A stretch of 64,000 bases of DNA, from assembly GCA_032622095.1 (NCBI GenBank), contig CP136061.1, positions 123,390,754 through 123,454,753 on the forward strand, given 5' to 3'. Of this stretch, positions 12,180 to 24,062 are shown one piece after another. A program made the position numbers and the translations under genes. Source of the stretch: Siphonodentalium dalli. Its lineage: Eukaryota > Mollusca > Scaphopoda > Gadilida > Siphonodentaliidae. The notes beneath the pieces were generated by a model. It was not told the DNA's origin. It ran no database searches and worked only from the letters and a program-made list of their open reading frames with translations. The stretch's first letter is position 1, and each line of letters starts with the position of its first letter.

Positions 12180-12390
12180 CCCTTTCAGTTCCAAGTCCGA
12201 TTTTTGTATCAACCCATATTTCCTACTGCTAGGTCATTTTTCGAATTTATTGATTATAATAATGTGATACATTGATGAAAAGAGCTCTTTCCATCAATGT
12301 ATCACATTATTATAATCAATAAATTTGAAAAAAGATCAAGGAAATATCAAATATGGGTTGATACAAAAATTGGACTTGGCACTGAAAGGG
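12180..12390. mobile_element. FB-B foldback element (TTAA type), full length
   Basis: TTAA at 12176-12179 and 12391-12394. Tips CCCTTTCAGTTCCAAGTCCG and 'tggacttggcactgaaaggg'. Arms of about 100 bases meet at the centre 'aaagagctctttcc'. Non-coding; piggyBac-like by target site and CCCTTT tip. Confidence 0.82.
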
Positions 12391-12400
12391 TTAATGAATA

Positions 12401-12413
12401 CCCCCCCCCCCCC
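12401..12413 (+). repeat. Poly-C run (13)
   Basis: Thirteen consecutive C, six bases after the TTAA that ends the FB-B copy. Confidence 0.95.
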
Positions 12414-13087
12414 AGCTATCATCTCCTTGCTGTACATGTTTGTATGAAACAGTATATAATTTGAAAAATGCCATATCTATCATTATCTGGTGTAAACTGT
12501 ATATTCTCTATATACTCTATGTGCTCTAGCTTTCTGCTAACGTTATAGAGTCTGACCTTTTTGAGTCCGTTGTATTGTCAGAAATTATAATGTGCAGACT
12601 AGATTTGTCCCACGAGGATGAAGAGTTAAGACACATTCATCATACAACACTACAGCCATTACTCTAATGACTTAGCAAGCCGTGAATACATATTCAATGT
12701 GGACAATAGGCATGGAGTTTTGACATCTATCCTGACATAAAAAATCTTGGCATTGAGTGGCAAGTTTCATTGACTGCCTTTAGTGGCGGGCGACCCATGA
12801 TATAATCCATAATGTATATATGTGGCCACCTAGAGGTGATAAATGGTAATGAACACATTATAGATGAGGTTTCTCTTTCTGACTAAATTTACAAAGAAAA
12901 TATAAATCAACGCTACATGTATTTCCTATGTCTATTCTGGATCATAAAAATATATCTTGGAAAGAATAGTCATTTGAAAAATTTTAATGCAAAAAGCTGT
13001 TCATTTTATAGTTTTGAAGATATCGGGGTCACAAGACATGCAATTTCAATTTCATTCTATTAGGCCACATTTACATTTCATCTTTAA

Positions 13088-13509
13088 CCCTTTGGTGTGT
13101 AGAATGACATTTATGTCACCGTACTGTGTTCATGGGTGGAATGACATTTATGTCACCGTACGGTGTTGGTGGTGGAACGAAATTTATGTCACCGTACTGT
13201 GTTGGCGGGTGGAACGACATTTATGTCACCGTACGGTGTTGGCGGGTGGAACGACATGTTGTTATGGTAGTTCTGGGGTAATATCATTTTACTGTGTAAA
13301 TAACTTCCAAAAAACGTCTCCTATAAAATGGCAACTTTTCATATATATCATACGGATGGATATATTAACATTTTCATGATTTTAATTATGTTATATGTAT
13401 TAATTATTTCTTATAATATGCCAATGTTACAATATTACTCAATTTATTTGTAAAAATATATTCACCCAAGGATATAACGTCATATATGATGTACTCTCTC
13501 ACCAAATGG
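13088..13509. mobile_element. TTAA element with CCCTTTGGTG tips and an internal minisatellite
   Basis: TTAA at 13084-13087 and 13510-13513 flank the tips CCCTTTGGTG and CACCAAATGG (one mismatch as inverted repeats). The left part carries about four tandem units of 37-38 bases, each with 'gacatttatgtcaccgtac' (about 13105-13255). The right part is AT-rich. It has the same terminal format as FB-B, FB-C and FB-D but an unrelated interior. The open frame across the minisatellite is not considered a gene. Confidence 0.65.
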
Positions 13510-13524
13510 TTAACAGAGACTTAA

Positions 13525-13736
13525 CTCCTCCATGACTGGAGTTTCCTGAATTTTTGCGAAAACCCTGTGCCAATACATTCTTTTATATATTGGCCTAACA
13601 ATATTTACCTTGATCTTGTAAGCCAGTGCATTCTCTTATATGTGCGAGGCTCCCTATGGGAGAAACCCATATATAAAAGAATACACTGGCACAGGATATT
13701 TAATGCTGCACCAGCACAGCTCCTGTCATGAAAGGG
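13525..13736. mobile_element. FB-C foldback element (TTAA type)
   Basis: TTAA at 13521-13524 and 13737-13740; left tip CTCCTCCATGACTGGAG (diverged), right tip 'tcctgtcatgaaaggg'. Contains 'ttgcgaaaaccctgtgcca', 'aatatttaccttgatcttgt' and the 'cattctcttatatgtgcgag' palindrome. It lies only 15 bases from the end of the preceding TTAA element. Confidence 0.8.
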
Positions 13737-14304
13737 TTAAAACCGCTCCCTTTATATAATATAAACACAATGCAAACTAAAGATTCATGTCATATTATTG
13801 ACAAAATAAAATTGTAAATTACAACTGGTTTCAAAGTATGATCGCGAATCTTTAAATAGACATGTACTTCCGGTATGTGCTTACATACTACTTTATACTG
13901 ATATTTTACTGTCACAACATTACACCCTTTTGAAGACTAACTTTCAACTATTATTACCGACAACTTCAACAACATCGATCCCACCCTTCGGTAAAACGTG
14001 ACATCTGATCTACACCAAATTTCACATGTTAGGCCACAATAAAATAGCCTGGTTTACAAACATTTGGGTTAAAAAAAGTAAATGCAGGAGGGAAAAAAAC
14101 ATAAAAATAAAATTATACTTCACCACCACAACAATTGAGAAATAGCAGAATTGTCCATGAATATCACAAGATTTTTTAATGCGATTAAGTTATACTCAAA
14201 TTATAAAAACAATTTGAGGTAATTCTTTTTCAAAAAACTTTACAAATAATGGAAAAGAAGGTGAAAGCAAATAAAGAAAATCTAACATCAGCTTCCATCA
14301 AATA

Positions 14305-14486
14305 CAGTAATGCCCTAAATAATCGACTCCTTAACCACAGCAGAATTATGGGTAATTTTTCAGGGTTTAGTCGGAAATATGGCTTGTTGCCATTCATCGG
14401 CAACAAGCCATATTTCCGACTAAATCCTGAAAAATTACCCATAATTCTGCTGTGGTTAAGGAGTCGATTATTTAGGGCATTACTTG
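14305..14486. mobile_element. FB-A foldback MITE, near-perfect hairpin with minimal loop
   Basis: TA at 14303-14304 and 14487-14488. The two arms meet at 'gccattcatcggcaacaagc', so the usual central 'aaagctctc' segment is deleted. Spurious frames arise on both strands. Confidence 0.85.
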
Positions 14487-14853
14487 TATTTTCTTCTGCA
14501 CTGTGACCACATACTTAATATTTTAATCAGTGTGAACATAAATTTTTTTAATTGTTTTTACAATATTGAGGGGAAAAGTTGTAGGAGGAGTTCCTAAGCC
14601 AGGCTATTAAATTGCTATTGCCTTATCTTGACTTTAGTTTATCCTGAATTAATCACTGATAAATAAACTAATAGGAATAATACCGCCAACTGTAGTTATC
14701 AGTAGGGTACCTGTTGTCCCAAATTTTTATATTAAATTAATTTTTGCCAAACAGGAATAAATTTTACAAATAAAGCTGCAGCACAAACTATGGTTACTGT
14801 ATATAATTTATTTATAATAATGTTTGCTTCCAAATTTGATAACAAGCGTTTAA

Positions 14854-15009
14854 GCCTTTCATGACAAGAGTTGCCTGGTGCAGCATTAAAGACCCTGTGC
14901 CAGTGCATACTCTTATATATGCGAGTCCCTATGGGCGACTCGCATATATAAGAGAATGCATTGGCATAGTGTTTTTGCAAAATTTCAGGAATCTCCCGTC
15001 ATGAAAGGG
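14854..15009. mobile_element. Short FB-C foldback element
   Basis: TTAA at 14850-14853 and 15010-15013; tips GCCTTTCATGAC and 'ccgtcatgaaaggg'. It has one central palindrome ('tatatatgcgagtccctatg') instead of two. Confidence 0.8.
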
Positions 15010-15873
15010 TTAATAAGTGTATCTGCTAAGCACATTGAACACCCCAGCAGAGTTTAAATTAGTAAATTGGAGTATCTAATACAATGCATTTGAATTATTC
15101 CAGAGAACATGCCTGTTCCTGCATCGCCTTTCTGCACCATTAGTCAAAATAGGTTCTTTTTTTCATTCACGTCATTTTTGGACCTGCTTGAGAAATGAAA
15201 TACCTTGTCACGGGAGATCTGAGATCAGGTTTCGGACTAAGTAACCAGTGCATTTGTCGATCGGCTTCAGTACAAGTCTGTTTGGAACATTGAGAGTGTT
15301 ATCAATATGAAAGCGATTGGCACCATGGAATGAAATATAATTAGAGCTATGTGTATATTGGCAGGCAGGAGTGGCGTTCAATCCTCGCTTTAATCAGTCC
15401 TAGCTTTCGGAAGATACGGAAGCGAGTTCATCTACTCATCAATGGTGGGCAAGCAATAAGACTAAAAATAATTGCTTCAATTTCCGGATTTTATTCCGGA
15501 TTTTATTATAGGTACTGATCAGTGGTGGACGATTAATAAGCAGGATCGGCACTGACCAGAAGATTCTATTGGCCTATTAAATAATGAAAAATAATAAAAT
15601 AATAAATTACAAAGAGCAAGAGAATAAAAATCAAGCCCAAAAACGAAATAACTGATAAATTTCGAAATGAGTAATTACACTGCACAGGTGGACCAACGAG
15701 ATCACCAAAACAGTAAATGACATGTCTAGATGGTATGGTATATCAAGGTGATATAAAGAGTTGTAAATTGATTAAGAAAGTACGCAGTAATGAAAACTAA
15801 TCATAATTGTTTTGATAAGTAAGCATGTGTGATTTCTGACATATTAATTGTTATTGAAAGGCACACACTGGCA

Positions 15874-16024
15874 CAAGCCTTGAAATAGTGTGTCTGTCAT
15901 TTGCAGAATGAGGTCCCCAGAGGGTGAATTTGGTGATGCTAGCCCACTATGCAGGGTAGCATCACTAAATTCACCCTCTGGGGACCTCATTCTGAAAATG
16001 ACAGACACACTATTTCAAGGCTTG
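15874..16024. mobile_element. FB-E short palindromic copy (hAT-like), 151 bp
   Basis: A nearly perfect palindrome from CAAGCCTTGAAATAGTGTGT to its complement ending CAAGGCTTG. Flanks CACTGGCA (15866-15873) and CACGGGCA (16025-16032) form an 8-bp duplication with one mismatch. It lacks the interior found in the 440-450 bp copies. Confidence 0.82.
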
Positions 16025-16159
16025 CACGGGCAGACAACTGCTGATTAACTGTTAACAAATGTAGAACAGTTTTAGTGATATTTATATGAAAAGCAATTGC
16101 TGACTGTACAGAACAAAATGTTTGGCCAAATGAAATTTTTCTCACATAGCTCCTTTATA

Positions 16160-16180
16160 CCCCCCCCCCCCCCCCCCCCC
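16160..16180 (+). repeat. Poly-C run (21)
   Basis: Twenty-one consecutive C. Confidence 0.95.
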
Positions 16181-16721
16181 TGATAATTTACTTGAATTTT
16201 TGCATAATTATTATTTACGGCAGGTTACATATGTGTGTGAAAGAAGTTTGTATTAAAAAGTTAAAACGTAACAAAATTAAAAGAAAGCAAAGATTACTGA
16301 TAAAAATTGAGTGGATTTCTTCTCATACTTTTGCTTCATAACTCAGAGTTTCCACTATGGGGAAAAAGTGAGGCTGTTTGGGAGACTATCGCTTCAATCT
16401 GTACATTGGACAATGTGTGAATATGTGAATAAAACTAGCTTTATGCATGAAGGCAGTTGAGGCTGGATTTGTCCCGGACTCCCCATTCTAATATATCATT
16501 GGTTTCCTCCGTTTCCATGGATGCCACTTATTTCCCCATATCCAAAGTAGGCCTACTTATGATGATGATATGCAGTTGAGACATAATGAAAATATTACGT
16601 CACTCTGCTTTGATTTAAGTAATAAACAAAATTAGATTGTAGTTTGATTTTAAAGGTTTCATTATAATTACACTGTGATCAGTTGAGACGCTTTCCCAAG
16701 GTTTCATTTTACCCACTTTGT

Positions 16722-17201
16722 GACCGTGTGGGTTGTGTTTCACTGTGTGACCGTGTGGATTGTGTTTCACTGTGTGACCATGTGGGTTGTGTTTCACTGT
16801 GTGACCGTGTGGGTTGTGTTTCACTGTGTGACCATGTGGGTTGTGTTTCACTGTGTGACCGTGTGGGTTGTGTTTCACTGTGTGACCATGTGGGTTGTGT
16901 TTCACTGTGTGACCGTGTGGGTTGTGTTTCACTGTGTGACCATGTGGGTTGTGTTTCACTGTGTGACCGTGTGGGTTGTGTTTCACTGTGTGACCATGTG
17001 GGTTGTGTTTCACTGTGTGACCGTGTGGGTTGTGTTTCACTGTGTTGACCATGTGGGTTGTGTTTCACTGTGTGACCGTGTGGGTTGTGTTTCACTGTGT
17101 GACCATGTGGGTTGTGTTTCACTGTGTGACCGTGTGGGTTGTGTTTCACTGTGTGACCATGTGGGTTGTGTTTCACTGTGTGACCGTGTGGGTTGTGTTT
17201 C
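16722..17201. repeat. 27-bp minisatellite with a 54-bp alternating higher-order period
   Basis: About 17 full units and one partial unit of 27 bases (starting GACCGTGTGGGTTGTGTTTC). From the second unit on, units alternate between GACCG and GACCA, giving a 54-bp higher-order repeat. One unit junction has an extra T (near 17045), shifting the register by one. Because 27 is a multiple of three and no unit frame contains a stop, long frames open on both strands (for example VKHNPHGHT repeats); these are not genes. Confidence 0.93.
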
Positions 17202-17234
17202 GCTTTTGAGGATGAACTGTGAGCTATATCTTAA

Positions 17235-17480
17235 TCCTTTCTATGCTAAATATTTATTGACAAGTAGTTCTCTTAAGAAATGTTCAGAAAATAAGTTCAA
17301 CAAATGACCATGTTGAACTTATTATCTGAACATATCCCTCCAATAAATAGGAGTTCTTCTGTAATTTCTATTATCTGTCATCTGATTTTATTTCCTGAAC
17401 ATATACCAACAGATGAATAATAGACCCTTCTAATGTATAGTTTTATCATTGACTGGGATAATCCATTTAGTAAAGAATGT
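17235..17480. mobile_element. FB-D foldback element (TTAA type)
   Basis: TTAA at 17231-17234, left tip TCCTTTCTATGCTAAAT, hairpin 'aataagttcaacaaatgacc' / 'ttgaacttattatctgaaca', then 'aatgaataatagaccctt' and the degraded right tip 'ttagtaaagaatg'. It directly abuts the minisatellite region. Confidence 0.72.
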
Positions 17481-18047
17481 TATAAGGCTGATGACCCCTG
17501 ATTGTAATTGGAGAGTGGAATTAGAGTTCTATGGATGCTGAGCTGAAATTTTGTCTGGTTCATGATTGGGTGAGGAAGTTGTGACGCCCCTACAGAAGAC
17601 CCTCTAGCCAGGACTCTTATTACAGTTAGTTCAGTCTGTAGTAATCCGAGTAGATGCAGTTGAATGTTATCACCTCTACCAGGAAGTACAATCACTTGCC
17701 TCTTGCCTTTCGCTGACTTGGGTGACACTATTCTACTGTCTCTTTTCATGATGACTAGACATGTGTCAGATGCGGATTATATATAGCACAGAACTTTTTT
17801 ACCAAAATGTACTGGTTACAAATCTATATGGTTATATAGGCCATAGGGTCAGTCACATTCGATAAGGTTGTTTCTAACTTATCTGCTACAAAACACTGAC
17901 TCAATTCAAATGAAAGGCATTCAGGTTTTTTGTATGCCTATTTGCCAAAAAAAAAAAAATGAAGAAACACATAATCGTGGTCTCTTTGAATGATCGAGTG
18001 CTTGTTAATGTAAGGATGAATAGCAAAAATCTATCACATATTGTAGC

Positions 18048-18185
18048 GCTTCACTCATTTTGATATCTGCTGTACCCCTATTATCTCCATTCAGAATGTA
18101 TGAAATCCATTGGTCCTCCACTCATTTTGATCTCCATTGTACCCCTATTATTATCTCCATTCAGAGAGTAAGAAAACCATTTATG
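18048..18185 (+). repeat. Two-copy direct repeat of about 70 bp
   Basis: 'ccactcattttgatctcc..tgtacccctatta..tctccattcagag..gta.gaaa' occurs at about 18050 and 18119. Confidence 0.7.
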
Positions 18186-18447
18186 TCCGCAATTGTTACT
18201 AATGAACAATTAGTATAATTCACACACAAGTAGCAATCATTCTAGATATTAGTTTCTATGGCAACTCAAAATACAATTTTGCTGTAATATAAAGGGGAAT
18301 AAGCAAATTATGGGTCTCACTGATGATACATATTACGGGTTTATCGACTGAGAATGAATCAAAATCAGAAGCTTCATATGCGCTGGCAGCAGAAGTTTGT
18401 CGCTTGATATAGAGATGGAAATTCATACATGTCTGATGTGTGGAATA

Positions 18448-18600
18448 CAGTAATGCCCTAAATAATTGACTCCTTAACCTTAACCACAGCACACTGAGAG
18501 CTTTCCGATGAATGGCAACAAACCATATTTCTGACTAAATCCTGAAAAATTACCAAGAATTCTGCTGTGGTTAAGGAGTCAATTATTTAGGGCATTACTG
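18448..18600. mobile_element. FB-A MITE with most of the left arm deleted
   Basis: TA|CAGTAATGCCCTAAATAATT at the left tip, a jump to the centre 'cactgagagctttccgatg', and a complete right arm ending GGGCATTACTG|TA. Confidence 0.83.
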
Positions 18601-18842
18601 TACCTAAATATGTCTATATACTTCTCTACTATGAGGGCTTTATAGTGTACCACAAACTAGGGTTTGAGAATTTGATGGGTATAAATATCTAAAACCTGAT
18701 CTCTGAATCTCAAAATCTGATCTGGTTGTCTATTTCTTGTGTGAACAACTTCAAAGTGAAGAACATTAATACTGTTTTTCAAAATAAATGTTAGTCTCAG
18801 AATTAACTTTATGGCTAAACTCAGTTACTTAGTAGTTATTAA

Positions 18843-18972
18843 CCCTTTCAGTGCCAAGTCCGATTTTTAAGAGCTCTTTCCATCAATGTATCACATTATT
18901 ATAATCAATAAATTTGAAAAATGATCAAGGAAATATGGGTTGATACAAAAATCGGACTTGGCACTGAAAGGG
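18843..18972. mobile_element. FB-B element with most of the left arm deleted
   Basis: TTAA at 18839-18842 and 18973-18976. Tip CCCTTTCAGTGCCAAGTCCG jumps to the centre 'aagagctctttcc', then a complete right arm. This is the same internal-deletion style as the neighbouring FB-A copies. Confidence 0.83.
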
Positions 18973-19056
18973 TTAATCACATCTGAAAAAACTGATCAGG
19001 GGAAACCAGTTATTTTCCCCAGCAACTCACTCTTCCAACATTCATCATATGTCATA

Positions 19057-19208
19057 CAGTAATGCCCTAATTAATCGACTCCTTTAACCACATCAGAATG
19101 GGGAGAGCTTTCCGATGAATGGCAACAAGCCATATTTCCGACTAAATCCTGAAAAGTTACCCATAATTCTGCTTTGGTTAAAGGAGTCGATTAATTAGGG
19201 CATTACTG
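19057..19208. mobile_element. FB-A MITE with a deleted left arm
   Basis: TA|CAGTAATGCCCTAATTAATC to 'catcagaatggggagagctt', then a complete right arm ending GGGCATTACTG|TA. It ends about 290 bases before exon A. Confidence 0.83.
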
Positions 19209-19495
19209 TAGCTGTGTACTGTTTAATGCTCAGTTATAGGCTAAAATAATAATTCACCATAACTAACCTGCACTTCCCCTCAACCCAAAATTAAAAGGCC
19301 TAAAGATATTATAAGGTTTGAAAACATGTGAATTTATTAGAAATAACTATCTTTTTGAGAGGCACATTTGTTTTCATGGAAAAGAGGAACTGGTATATAG
19401 GAAGAGATGGTATCAAAAATATGTTTTATCTATTTATTATCAAAGTTTATACACAATTTAATTTGGCTTGAACAGTGTTCCTTTATTTATTGCAG

Positions 19496-19660
19496 AGGTA
19501 TCAACGATTAGCACATAAATGGGACGAGGCCAAGCTGACAGTTAGAGATGACAACAACCAGCGATTCACCGAGAAAATCCTCCTGCAGAGAGCGCTCATA
19601 AAAGCGCAAGATGATCTGTCCGCGCAGAAACGGGATGACAAGAGGCAGAGAGAGGATGAG
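19496..19660 (+). CDS. Internal exon A of the unknown charged protein (first exon visible)
   Basis: This 165-base exon encodes 55 residues (1-55 of the visible protein), phase 0 at both ends. The acceptor is a TTTATTTATTGCAG tract ending at 19495 and the donor is GAG|GTACGA at 19661. The peptide starts RYQRLAHKWDEAK and ends DDKRQREDE. It is strongly charged and has the spacing of an alpha-helix or coiled coil (LLQRALIKAQDDLSAQ). GC content is clearly higher than in the flanking AT-rich intron. There is no Met at the start and an acceptor directly precedes it, so it is internal. The open frame extends a little upstream into the intron, but only through the pyrimidine tract. Family unknown. 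Confidence 0.82.
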
Positions 19661-19821
19661 GTACGATCACACTTCAGTCATATTATCTTTTGACGTAGAA
19701 ATTGAACAGAAAAGAAGCTATTTAATAAAAGGCCCATGACAGTTTTAAGCCTCAATTTCCAATTAGTATCATTCATTTTTGTCAAGTCCTGGTATAAAAA
19801 TAGGTCCCTTGTGGGATATCG

Positions 19822-19885
19822 TTATCTAAATTCAGCCTCTGGGGCCTAATTCTGCAAAAGTCAGACACACTATATCCAGAAAGTG
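19822..19885 (-). mobile_element. FB-E end fragment
   Basis: 'aaattcagcctctgggg..cctaattctgcaaaagtcagacacactata' corresponds to one FB-E terminal arm; the rest is missing. Confidence 0.6.
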
Positions 19886-21060
19886 AGAAATTAACTTTGT
19901 ATGGCCTTATTGAACTTATTATCTGAATAAATTGCAAGTAAACTACTTTTCGGTATGTATCCAGTCATCATATTAAAGTTACTAGCATAAAATCCCAAAC
20001 CTTGACCTTTACTATTTGATTGCCAGTGTATAATGTACGATCATGAGAGTTTATAGATGTCATTTGAAAAATCAATTTTTTTATATGTTGATTTCTTCAA
20101 AGATAACGCCTCTTCAATTCACTAACAGTCCTAAGTTGAGTTTATACATTATTTTTCACAATGAAGGTAACGTCTTTGGTGTAATTTGAGATTCATTTGA
20201 AATCTGTTATATCTCATTGTACAGAAGAGCTAGATGCAACAATATTAACATAATTTCCCACTTTCTAATTTCCTGCCCACTGCCGTTTCCACTCAATATT
20301 GCATCCTTCTTCCTCGCAGTATCTCTCATTTATAGTCGCACTTTTTTTCTCCAAAATTTGATTACGACAGCTGAGCTGAATGATCATTAGATTAGTGTGA
20401 TTACACATTTCAGTTCAGCGATCTTTTACTCATAAAGTCACAAACTGACATGGTTTTCCCTTGGCAGCTCAACGAGTTCATGAATGACTAAAGTCGGACC
20501 TCACTTCCGAGGTCTCAAGTCATTACGAATGATTTCACATGTGACATATAGATCTCATAGCAGGAGTGATTACCATGCAAATTTCACCGTAAGGTGATAG
20601 ACCAACATACAATTTGCCACATAGATGCCAACGCAATTATAATAAATTAGAAGATGTGTTCTTTGTGGCGAAGCCTGCGAGGCAAAGATCTATGCTAATC
20701 AACTAAAATCGATAGCCAATCAATAAACAATATGTATAATTTACTTGAGTTTGGCTGCTCTTCTAACTACAAAGTCCAATGCCGGTATCTCTGATGGTGG
20801 CTGTTTGCCTCTGATAATTCCCTCTGTGTGTCTACCAGGTCCTCTGTTTGCTCGTCATTCTTCCCGTAATGTGCTTTATATTGTTATGGGGTTTATTGCC
20901 CTTTTCCTCATATACATACATGCATAATGATTGGCACGGTTATAATGATTGGCACGGTTGTATGCATATTTGGGAATGAGTCGAGTTATTTTCCTCGCTA
21001 CAGCATTTTCGACTTGGAATATCTGTAAGTGACAAGTTTGGGCATGGTTATAAGGTTATA

Positions 21061-21165
21061 TAGCATTCTCTTTTATATGCTAGTCTTTGGGCGACTCGCA
21101 TATATAAAAGAATACATTGGAACAGGGTTTTTGCAAAATTTCAGGAAGCTCCATTCATGAAAGAG
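21061..21165. mobile_element. FB-C fragment (right half)
   Basis: 'agcattctcttttatatgct' and its complement around 'ctttgggcgactcgcatata', then 'tttgcaaaatttcaggaagc' and tip 'attcatgaaagag' followed by TTAA (21166-21169). The left end is lost. Confidence 0.7.
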
Positions 21166-22214
21166 TTAATGTTCAATTTACCAGGCAAATAAAAAAATAA
21201 AAATACTTGCAACCACGTGAATCACACCATCATTTGTATGGCACAGGCATCGCTAAAAATCCATAAAAGCATCTATCTATCATTTAAAACGGTAAAACGA
21301 TCACAAAATTGTGAACACTCTTTATTATATGCCACTTTAGGGTGACGTCAGAATGGATGCTCAGGTTATAACAGCAGACCAGTTGCTATTTGAATTTGAT
21401 TGCCGGTAGCTGTACATATTCTGAGTATAATTTTGAGTTTCTCATGATAATCTACCTGCTCAATGGGCTACTCGCATTGCATGTTTCCATCATTTGAAGG
21501 CACTTGTTTCTCTAGGATACAGTAGTTCAATTTCTATTTGCTTTGTTCCGATTTTAGAATAATTTTTTTATCCAGTCTGTGAGAAGTACCTTTGATGGAT
21601 CTCGAACGCAAAGTTTTATTTCTGATATGATCTGTCTGTAGAATGCAGGGTGTTTAATGTTAGTTTATTTTGTTCTGATTTCTGACCTTGTTGGTAGCTG
21701 TTGTATATGTAATTGGCATTATTTTTGAATTTCAACCTTAGGTGTTTCAACTCCAGTTGAGGTTTTGATTTTGGGTAATCAGATTCTTTAACAGTGACCT
21801 ATTTAAAGTCTGTTTTCTCTGATAGAGGTCTGGTTTCAAGTGGTGAACAGAGCTAATTTGAACATCTAGCACCATTTGATATCAGTGCTTTTGCTGGGAA
21901 CAATCATCTTCAACAAATTCGAAGTCACTCCTAAGAATTGTAGATGTCAAATGAATTTATAATAGATTTAGTATCTTTTTAGGCTAGATATCTATCGTGG
22001 TCCTTTTATTCAGGTGACATGGTTTCGATTCTTTCCTCACACGTACATGAATGGAGTATTATTGTGACATATGTTCTTTTTCATATAGCTACAGAATATT
22101 ATTTTATGCAAAGTTATGAGTTTTTATGGTAACAGTTGTTAATTGTTGTTGAAGAAAAATGGTGTAGGAGACAATAGGGATGAAGAGGATCTGAGACCAA
22201 TCATTGTCTGCTTA

Positions 22215-22356
22215 CAGTAATGCCCTAAATAATCGACACCTTAATCACAACTGAGAGCTTTCCGATGAATGGCAACAAGCCATATTTCCGACTAAATCCT
22301 GAAAAGTTACCCATAATTCTGATGTGGTTAAGGAGTAAATTATTTAGGGCATTATA
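22215..22356. mobile_element. FB-A MITE with a deleted left arm
   Basis: TA|CAGTAATGCCCTAAATAATC, a jump to 'aactgagagctttccgatga', right arm to 'tttagggcattat'. A third copy of this deletion class. Confidence 0.8.
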
Positions 22357-22930
22357 TACAGTAACCCATCTCCTCAGAATTTGTCATTGGTAGCTTTCAT
22401 TAAAAATTTATCACTGTCAGAAATTTCAAAATGTCCTTTTATATTTAATTAAATTGTGGACACTTTAGTTAAAAAAAAAATAAAAAATTTATTAGTAATG
22501 TAGGAAATAATGTATACTTCATCGTGACAGGTCAACATTTGACCTTGATTAAGAAATATTCTACTGATTGGGTTTTTCTCACTTGTTTCTAGACACTGTC
22601 ATTATTTTTTGTGACGCTGTCACTTAATTCCCTTGAGCCTGTCATTTTCCTTTGGCTTCCTCATTCTGATTTTGAGCACCCAATTGGGATGTCTTATCAG
22701 CAATGGACACAATCTCCTTTTATTATTTCTTATCTCGCTTAACTGTGAGGTCGTAATTAAATTGTGTTGGTGTGATTGGCAACAGCCGAGTCCTGTTCCG
22801 TCTGATTATTGTCACCGCAATGACGAAACCTTATTGAGACGCCAAGCCAGGCCATCTTGGAAATGGTTTCTATTTTTATTGACAAGGTAATTTGCTCAAT
22901 CAAAAGAAGAAAACGAATTACATGTTTTAA

Positions 22931-23167
22931 CCCTTTCTATTAACGAGAGTTCCCTTAGGAAATGTTCAGATATTAAGTTCAACAAATGACCTATGATGAA
23001 CTTATTATCTGAACATTTCCCACCAATGAATATGAATTATTATGCAATTGTATTACCTTTTTGTCTGTCTGTCATCTGCATTTATTACCTGAACAAGAAT
23101 GAATAATGGACTATTCCACTGTATATTTTTTAAGCTGAATGGGAGAATCCATTCAGTATAGAAAGGG
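22931..23167. mobile_element. FB-D foldback element (TTAA type)
   Basis: TTAA at 22927-22930; left tip CCCTTTCTATTAACGAGAG, hairpin around 'aagttcaacaaatgacctat', right tip 'cattcagtatagaaaggg' followed by TTGA (decayed). Confidence 0.75.
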
Positions 23168-23473
23168 TTGACATCCCCAAATTTCTCATTTCATCGGGCT
23201 CATGCTATTGTGGCAAAATCAAAAAAATTATCTTTCAGATGAAAAATTATATATTTGTTTTTATTTTGGAAATATTTTTATATTCAGTTATTTTTTGCAA
23301 ATACAATGTATTAGTATTTAGTTGTTCACAATGATTGAAGTGAATTTCTTGATTAATGTTGGATGGTTCTCACTCAATCTGGTTAGAACAGATATCAAGA
23401 AGATTCAATGACAATTATGTACTGTTGAGTTAATTACAGTGGTAAAACCTTCTGGTGAATATGAACCCATGTA

Positions 23474-23687
23474 CAGTAATGCCCTAAATAATTGACTCCT
23501 TAACCACAGCAGAATTATGGGTAATTTTTCAGGATTTAGTCGGAAATATGGCTTGTTGCCATTCATCGGAAAGCTCTCACTGAGAGCTTTCTGATGAATG
23601 GTAACAAGCCATATTTCCGACTAAATCCTGAAAAATTACCCATAATTCTGATATGGTTAAGGAGTCGATTATTTAGGGCATTACATG
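23474..23687. mobile_element. FB-A foldback MITE, full length
   Basis: TA on both sides, arms of about 100 bases, centre 'ggaaagctctcactgagagc'. It lies in the first visible intron. Confidence 0.86.
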
Positions 23688-24062
23688 TATGTTAATGTTA
23701 TTGAGCAGATATGAATGAAACATTTTGTATAATAAAAAGACTAAGGTTCTACAGTAGCTTTCAGCCTCATGCAGGCCTTCTTCAGTAAAGTGTGTGTTAT
23801 ATTTTACCAATAATTACAAATCAGATCCGTTATAAAACACACATTAAATAGATGGAATACACCGGATGTACATCCGAATTGACTGTGTTTTTACCTATAT
23901 GCAGTTAAATATTATGCTCTTTCTGTTCTATTGGGAAATATAAATTTTCATGTTTGACAAACGTTTTTGAAGTAAAAATTTTATCTGAATGTCCAAATAT
24001 CAGATGATTACTTTTTTAAAATTTATTACGTACTCTTTATTACTTAAAACATACTCTGTTTT

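Noticed and set aside
16615-17307. Long open frames on both strands made of nine-residue repeats
   Set aside because: They coincide exactly with the 27-bp minisatellite, are open in several registers at once, and have no splice or start context.
17480-17749. Minus-strand 89-codon frame beginning MKRDSRIVSPKSAKGKRQV
   Set aside because: It has a plausible start and a possible GT donor, but no partner exon or recognisable domain; kept out for lack of support.
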